A DNA stretch of 9,621 bases, from positions 1 to 9,621 of the forward strand of contig JALSIU010000319.1 in the NCBI GenBank assembly GCA_026989715.1, written 5' to 3'. The notes beneath the pieces were generated by a model, which was not told the origin of the DNA, searched no databases, and saw only the letters and a program-made list of their open reading frames with translations. The translations under genes and the position numbers were made by a program. Position 1 is the first letter of the stretch; the number at the start of each line of letters is the position of its first letter. This document shows positions 6,276-9,621 of the stretch, one piece after another. The DNA is from Methylomonas sp. Lineage in GTDB: Bacteria; Pseudomonadota; Gammaproteobacteria; Methylococcales; Methylomonadaceae.

Positions 6276-7010
6276 ATGTTGTTAATCCCCGCCATTGACT
6301 TAAAAGACGGTAAGTGTGTACGTTTGCGTCAAGGACGTATGGAAGATGATACGGTTTTTTCTGATAACCCTGTTGAAGTCGCTGGTCGCTGGGTAGCGGC
6401 AGGTGCACGGCGTATTCATTTGGTCGATTTGGATGGTGCTTTTGCCGGTAAACCTAAAAATGCAGATATTATTCATCAAATTGTTGAAGCATTTCCTGAT
6501 GTGCCTGTGCAAATTGGTGGCGGCATTCGCGATGAAGATACTATTCAAGCGTATTTAGAAGCAGGCGTGCAGTACGTTATTATTGGTACAAAGGCCGTTA
6601 GTGAACCGCATTTTGTGCGTGATGTTGCGGTGGAATTCCCAGGACATATTATTGTGGGTTTAGATGCAAAAGATGGCAAAGTGGCAATTGATGGTTGGTC
6701 AAAATTATCGCATCATGATGTAATTGATATGGCGCAAAAATTTGAAGCACATGGGGTGGAAGCCATTATTTATACGGATATTTCACGCGATGGTATGATG
6801 AATGGTGTCAATGTTGAAGCGACGGCCAAATTGGCGCGAGCCATTAATATTCCGGTGATTGCATCAGGTGGGATTACCAATATGGAAGATATTCATGCAC
6901 TGGGTAAAGTGGCTGAGGACGGCATTATGGGAGCAATTACCGGGCGTGCGATTTATGAAGGCACTTTAGATTTTGCTGTGGCCGAAAAGCTGGCAGAAAC
7001 ATTTGCATAA
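6276..7010 (+). CDS. hisA: ProFAR isomerase HisA (phosphoribosylformimino-AICAR-phosphate isomerase)
   Basis: A 244-residue TIM-barrel enzyme of normal length. It opens the ribose ring of ProFAR by an Amadori rearrangement to give PRFAR, the substrate of HisF. Catalytic Asp8 lies in LLIPAIDLKDGKCVRL and the second catalytic Asp130 in IIVGLDAKDGKVAIDGW. The phosphate-binding loops are QIGGGIRDE (79-87) and the later VIASGGITNMED region, and TDISRDGMMNG is the barrel segment typical of HisA. The ATG at 6276 is preceded by GAGG at 6265-6268 with 7 bases between, a good ribosome binding site. hisF starts 9 bases after its stop, so the two related barrels are almost certainly co-transcribed. Their similarity reflects the known ancestral duplication of half-barrels. 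Confidence 0.98.
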   Translation: MLLIPAIDLKDGKCVRLRQGRMEDDTVFSDNPVEVAGRWVAAGARRIHLVDLDGAFAGKPKNADIIHQIVEAFPDVPVQIGGGIRDEDTIQAYLEAGVQYVIIGTKAVSEPHFVRDVAVEFPGHIIVGLDAKDGKVAIDGWSKLSHHDVIDMAQKFEAHGVEAIIYTDISRDGMMNGVNVEATAKLARAINIPVIASGGITNMEDIHALGKVAEDGIMGAITGRAIYEGTLDFAVAEKLAETFA

Positions 7011-7019
7011 AGGTCGGTT

Positions 7020-7796
7020 ATGAGTTTAGCGAAACGTATAATTCCTTGTTTGGATGTCGATAATGGTCGTGTGGTCAAAGGCGTAAAATTTGTTGATATT
7101 CGTGATGCAGGTGACCCTGTTGAAGTCGCGCGACGCTATGACCGAGAAGGTGCGGATGAAATTACTTTCTTGGATATTACGGCCACCCATGATAATCGCG
7201 ATACCATTGTGCATGTTGTTGAGCAGGTGGCCAGTGAAGTTTTTATTCCTTTAACTGTCGGTGGCGGTATTCGCAAGCTGGATGATATACGTTGCATGTT
7301 AAATGCGGGAGCCGATAAGGTAGGGATTAATAGTGCTGCGGTATTTAACCCGGAATTTGTGAAACAAGCCGCCGATAAATTTGGCTCACAATGTATTGTG
7401 GTGGCTATTGATGCTAAAAAAGTCAGTGTTGACGGTGAAGTGAATCGATGGGAAATCTTTACCCATGGCGGACGAAAAGAAACTGGCATTGATGCGATTG
7501 ACTGGGCTAGAAAAATGGTTGATTATGGCGCAGGGGAAATATTATTAACCAGTATGGATCGCGATGGTACCCGAGAAGGCTTTGATTTGTTATTAACGCG
7601 GGCTATTAGTGAGGCGGTCTCCGTGCCGGTGATTGCTTCTGGTGGTGTGGGTGATTTATCTCATTTAGTGGCTGGCGTGAAAGAAGGCAAGGCGGATGCC
7701 GTTTTAGCGGCCAGTATTTTTCACTTTGCTGAATATAGTGTGCAGGAAGCGAAAGAGTATATGCAAAATGAGGGGATTGAGGTACGTCTAGCATGA
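7020..7796 (+). CDS. hisF: Imidazole glycerol phosphate synthase, cyclase subunit HisF
   Basis: A 258-residue TIM barrel, the usual HisF length. It uses ammonia from HisH to convert PRFAR to IGP and AICAR. The start MSLAKRIIPCLDVDNGRVVKGVKF carries catalytic Asp12 (Asp11 in most numbering), and IVVAIDAKKV carries Asp131 (Asp130 in most numbering). Phosphate-binding loops are visible as TVGGGIRK (79-86) and the later VIASGGVGDLSH segment, with TSMDRDGTREGFD in between. A purine-rich AAAGG sits just upstream of the ATG. The final bases of the gene overlap the hisI start by 4 bases (ATGA), a sign of translational coupling. No unusual substitutions were seen in the key motifs. Confidence 0.98.
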   Translation: MSLAKRIIPCLDVDNGRVVKGVKFVDIRDAGDPVEVARRYDREGADEITFLDITATHDNRDTIVHVVEQVASEVFIPLTVGGGIRKLDDIRCMLNAGADKVGINSAAVFNPEFVKQAADKFGSQCIVVAIDAKKVSVDGEVNRWEIFTHGGRKETGIDAIDWARKMVDYGAGEILLTSMDRDGTREGFDLLLTRAISEAVSVPVIASGGVGDLSHLVAGVKEGKADAVLAASIFHFAEYSVQEAKEYMQNEGIEVRLA

Positions 7797-8185
7797 GCGA
7801 AGCTTGGTTAGATGCTATTTGTTGGACTGATGACGGCTTAGTACCTGTGATTGCGCAACAGGCTGATACAGGTAAGGTCGTTATGTTTGCGTGGATGAAT
7901 CGTGAATCATTAGCTTTAAGTCATGCGAGTGGGTATGCTGTCTATTGGTCACGTTCACGGCAAAGGTTGTGGTGTAAAGGCGAAGAGTCAGGCAATAGGC
8001 AAAAGATTATCTCTATTTCGGTTGATTGTGATGCAGATGTCATCTTATTGCAAATAGAGCAGGAAGGCGGCGTAGCCTGTCATACTGGGCGAGAAAGTTG
8101 TTTTTATCGTACTTTAGATGCTGACCAAATATGGCAAATAAATTCTGCGGTGTTAAAAGACCCCGCTGAGATGTATCAAAAATAA
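7793..8185 (+). CDS. hisI: Phosphoribosyl-AMP cyclohydrolase HisI
   Basis: A 130-residue single-domain PRA-CH, which opens the purine ring of phosphoribosyl-AMP. The conserved MFAWMNRESL (31-40), WSRSRQRLWCKGEESGN (52-68), the magnesium site DCDAD (D78, D80, D82) and the zinc cysteines C79, C96 and C103 (the last two in GGVACHTGRESCFYR) are all present. In E. coli this activity is fused to the PRA-PH domain; here the protein ends soon after the cyclohydrolase domain, and hisE is a separate gene 24 bases later. The ATG overlaps the hisF stop by 4 bases, so expression is probably coupled to hisF. Confidence 0.97.
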   Translation: MSEAWLDAICWTDDGLVPVIAQQADTGKVVMFAWMNRESLALSHASGYAVYWSRSRQRLWCKGEESGNRQKIISISVDCDADVILLQIEQEGGVACHTGRESCFYRTLDADQIWQINSAVLKDPAEMYQK

Positions 8186-8193
8186 TACTTAAC

Positions 8194-8198
8194 GAGGA
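8194..8198 (+). promoter_or_regulatory. Ribosome binding site of hisE
   Basis: GAGGA lies 11 bases before the hisE ATG at 8210, a slightly long but workable spacing. It supports hisE as an independently initiated gene rather than a broken hisIE fusion. Confidence 0.6.
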
Positions 8199-8209
8199 AT
8201 CTTCGATCA

Positions 8210-8527
8210 ATGAGTGATATCTTAACAGAGTTAGCAACAGTACTAGAGCAACGTAAGCAAGAATCAGCAGACTCTTCTTATGTGGCGAGTTTGTATGCGA
8301 AAGGCTTAGATACTATTTTAAAAAAAATAGGCGAAGAGGCGACTGAAACCATTATTGCTGCTAAAGGGGGCGATAAAGAGCAAATCATTTATGAAATGGC
8401 GGATTTATGGTTTCATAGTATGGTGTTATTAGCAGATCAGGGCTTGAGTCCTGATGATGTGTTGCAAGAATTTCAGCGTCGCTTTGGGTTGTCCGGGCTA
8501 GAAGAAAAGGCGCAACGTCAAAAATAA
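8210..8527 (+). CDS. hisE: Phosphoribosyl-ATP pyrophosphatase HisE
   Basis: A 105-residue all-alpha protein of the MazG-like NTP pyrophosphohydrolase superfamily. It removes pyrophosphate from phosphoribosyl-ATP, the second step of histidine synthesis. The helical metal-binding motifs are KKIGEEATETIIAAK (residues 38-52, with E42, E43 and E46) and YEMADLWFHSMVLLA (61-75, with E62 and D65). The N-terminal half contains the expected SYVASLYAKGLDTILKK segment. Length matches standalone HisE. It lies between hisI (24-base gap) and tatA (16-base gap) and is the last his gene of the block. Confidence 0.97.
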   Translation: MSDILTELATVLEQRKQESADSSYVASLYAKGLDTILKKIGEEATETIIAAKGGDKEQIIYEMADLWFHSMVLLADQGLSPDDVLQEFQRRFGLSGLEEKAQRQK

Positions 8528-8530
8528 TCA

Positions 8531-8536
8531 GAGGAG
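8531..8536 (+). promoter_or_regulatory. Ribosome binding site deciding the tatA start
   Basis: GAGGAG ends 7 bases before the ATG at 8544, near-ideal spacing, and only 4 bases before the in-frame GTG at 8541. This favours the ATG as the tatA start. Confidence 0.75.
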
Positions 8537-8543
8537 TTTTGTG

Positions 8544-8768
8544 ATGGGCATTAGTATTACCCAGTTAATTATCGTTTTGGTCATTGTGTTAGTCTTGTTT
8601 GGTACTAAGCGTTTGCGTAATATTGGCGGCGATTTAGGCGGCGCTATTAAGGGATTTCGTTCGGCAATGAAAGAGGGTGAAGCTGAGACGAGCAATAAGC
8701 CCCTGTCTGAGCAAGGCGAAGATATCATCGAAGGCGAAGTCAGTACTAAAAAACAAGATAAAGTGTAA
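8544..8768 (+). CDS. tatA: Sec-independent (twin-arginine) translocase subunit TatA
   Basis: A 74-residue TatA, a little shorter than the E. coli protein. A short transmembrane helix (about residues 4-19, ITQLIIVLVIVLVLF) is followed by the invariant F19-G20 hinge. Next comes an amphipathic helix on the inner membrane face (about 22-43, KRLRNIGGDLGGAIKGFRSA) and a short charged, disordered tail. TatA polymerises to form the passage for folded proteins carrying twin-arginine signal peptides. The start is the ATG at 8544, supported by GAGGAG upstream; an in-frame GTG lies immediately before it. tatB begins one base after the stop. TatA and TatB/TatC in this order are the normal tatABC arrangement, and linkage to hisE is known in several gammaproteobacteria. 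Confidence 0.96.
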   Translation: MGISITQLIIVLVIVLVLFGTKRLRNIGGDLGGAIKGFRSAMKEGEAETSNKPLSEQGEDIIEGEVSTKKQDKV

Positions 8769-8769
8769 T

Positions 8770-9087
8770 ATGTTTGATATCGGCTTTTGGGAGCTAGGCT
8801 TAATTGGCTTGGTGAGTTTACTGGTAATCGGGCCGGAAAAGCTACCGACAGTAGCACGCCTAGCCGGCTTTTGGTTGGGCAAAGCTCGTAATATGGTTGC
8901 TTCGGTAAAAGCAGAAATCAAAGAAGAGCTTAAGGAAGAAGAGTTAAGACAGTTGCTAAAGGAGCAACAGGCGCATATTGACTCGTTAAGCAATAGCCTG
9001 AATTTCAATGAGCGAGTAGACGCTTTTTTAGATGTAGAGCCAGATAAAGAGCGTGTAGTGAAAGAAGAAAAGCATGATGGAGAATGA
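8770..9087 (+). CDS. tatB: Sec-independent (twin-arginine) translocase subunit TatB
   Basis: A 105-residue protein with the characteristic TatB start MFDIGFWELGLIGLVSLLVIG. It has a short membrane helix containing Glu8 and ends in the G21-P22 hinge with EKLP, which separates TatB from TatA. An amphipathic helix (about 24-45) is followed by a highly charged, probably helical or coiled stretch (about 47-70, rich in K and E) and an acidic/basic tail. TatB joins TatC to form the receptor for twin-arginine signal peptides. The ATG at 8770 is chosen because it gives the canonical N-terminus; the frame is open further upstream to 8677, but that part overlaps tatA and reads as noise. It starts one base after tatA and overlaps tatC. 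It is shorter than E. coli TatB, which is common. Confidence 0.95.
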   Translation: MFDIGFWELGLIGLVSLLVIGPEKLPTVARLAGFWLGKARNMVASVKAEIKEELKEEELRQLLKEQQAHIDSLSNSLNFNERVDAFLDVEPDKERVVKEEKHDGE

Positions 9088-9621
9088 AGAGCAGGAACTT
9101 CCTTTTATTTCGCACTTAGTTGAATTGCGTAACCGCTTATTAAAAGTTGTTTTAAGTGTTTTGTTGGTTTTTTTGGCGATGACCCCTTTTGCCAATGAAA
9201 TTTATAGCTTTTTAGCGAAGCCATTAATGCAATTTCTGCCTGAAAATACCTCTATGGTAGCGATTGATGTGGTGTCGCCCTTTCTAACGCCATTTAAATT
9301 AGTATTGGTTGCTTCAATTTTTGCGGCGATTCCTATTATTCTGTATCAGTTTTGGGCTTTTGTGGCACCAGGTCTCTATGTGCATGAAAAGCGTATGGTT
9401 GCACCCTTAATTATTGCCAGTACTTTGCTCTTTGCATTGGGGATGGTCTTTGCCTATTTTGTTGTCTTTCCGTTGGTTTTCGGCTTTTTAACGGCGGCAG
9501 CACCTGTTGGGGTGACGGTGATGACGGATATTGCGCGTTACCTGGACTTTGCTTTAACTATGTTTTTTGCTTTTGGAATGGCATTTCAAGTGCCGGTAGT
9601 CACCATTGTTTTGGTTTGGGT
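9074..9621 (+). CDS. tatC: Sec-independent (twin-arginine) translocase subunit TatC (partial, C-terminus beyond right edge)
   Basis: The frame is open from the ATG at 9074 to the window edge (182 complete codons of a protein normally about 250). The cytoplasmic N-terminus carries FISHLVELRNRL (11-22), the conserved F-x-x-H-L-x-E-L-R pattern with Glu17 and Arg19. Hydrophobic spans fall at about 22-40, 74-92, 110-135 and 157-178, matching the first four of six TatC helices. The conserved cytoplasmic segment YQFWAFVAPGLYVHEKR (91-107) includes Glu105, a signal-peptide contact residue in the family. TatC is the primary receptor for the twin-arginine motif. Two ATGs in tandem (9074, 9077) are equally possible starts. 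The gene begins inside the end of tatB (14-base overlap from 9074), implying coupled translation. Confidence 0.96.
   Translation, partial: MMENEEQELPFISHLVELRNRLLKVVLSVLLVFLAMTPFANEIYSFLAKPLMQFLPENTSMVAIDVVSPFLTPFKLVLVASIFAAIPIILYQFWAFVAPGLYVHEKRMVAPLIIASTLLFALGMVFAYFVVFPLVFGFLTAAAPVGVTVMTDIARYLDFALTMFFAFGMAFQVPVVTIVLVW

Noticed and set aside
8677..8769. Upstream start for tatB within tatA
   Set aside because: The extension overlaps tatA coding sequence and is low-information; the canonical MFDIGFWEL start is at 8770.
8528..9008. Minus-strand open frames opposite tatA and tatB
   Set aside because: They are antisense to clearly recognised genes and show no recognisable domain.

Overview
The window looks like a chromosomal segment of a gammaproteobacterium with a moderate, slightly AT-rich base composition. 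The evidence is the gene order (typA, then hisB-hisH-hisA-hisF-hisI-hisE, then tatA-tatB-tatC), separate single-domain hisI and hisE genes, and protein sequences that read as gammaproteobacterial. A methanotroph-like lineage (Methylococcales) is a reasonable guess from gene order and memory of family sequences, but nothing in the window proves it.

Layout. Bases 1-700 (minus strand) hold the first 233 codons of an Rpn-family PD-(D/E)XK nuclease/putative transposase that runs off the left edge. A 364-base gap (701-1064) holds a good promoter candidate for that gene, two tiny ORFs of doubtful reality, and AT-rich repeats in front of the next gene. From 1065 everything reads rightward: a LysR-type regulator overlapping a SAM-dependent methyltransferase, then a single-domain rhodanese, then the ribosome-associated GTPase TypA/BipA. 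From 4933 comes a compact histidine biosynthesis cluster, followed directly by the twin-arginine translocase genes tatA, tatB and a tatC cut by the right edge.

How the genes work together. HisE and HisI carry out the pyrophosphohydrolase and cyclohydrolase steps on phosphoribosyl-ATP/AMP, HisA isomerises the product, HisH and HisF form the glutamine-dependent IGP synthase, and HisB dehydrates IGP. The cluster thus covers the middle of the pathway; hisG, hisD and hisC are not in this window. TatA, TatB and TatC form the export machinery for folded twin-arginine proteins. Spacing from hisA to tatC is tight (4-bp overlap hisF/hisI, 1 base tatA/tatB, overlap tatB/tatC), so one transcript could cover it. 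hisB and hisH are preceded by longer AT-rich gaps, and the one before hisH contains a promoter-like pair.

Most of the window is ordinary core genome. I did not find a convincing new system. The parts most worth a second look are the regulator-methyltransferase-rhodanese set, the repeats in front of the regulator, the nuclease gene with its promoter, and the stem-loop between typA and hisB. I saw no tRNA, rRNA, CRISPR array, complete insertion sequence or convincing rho-independent terminator.
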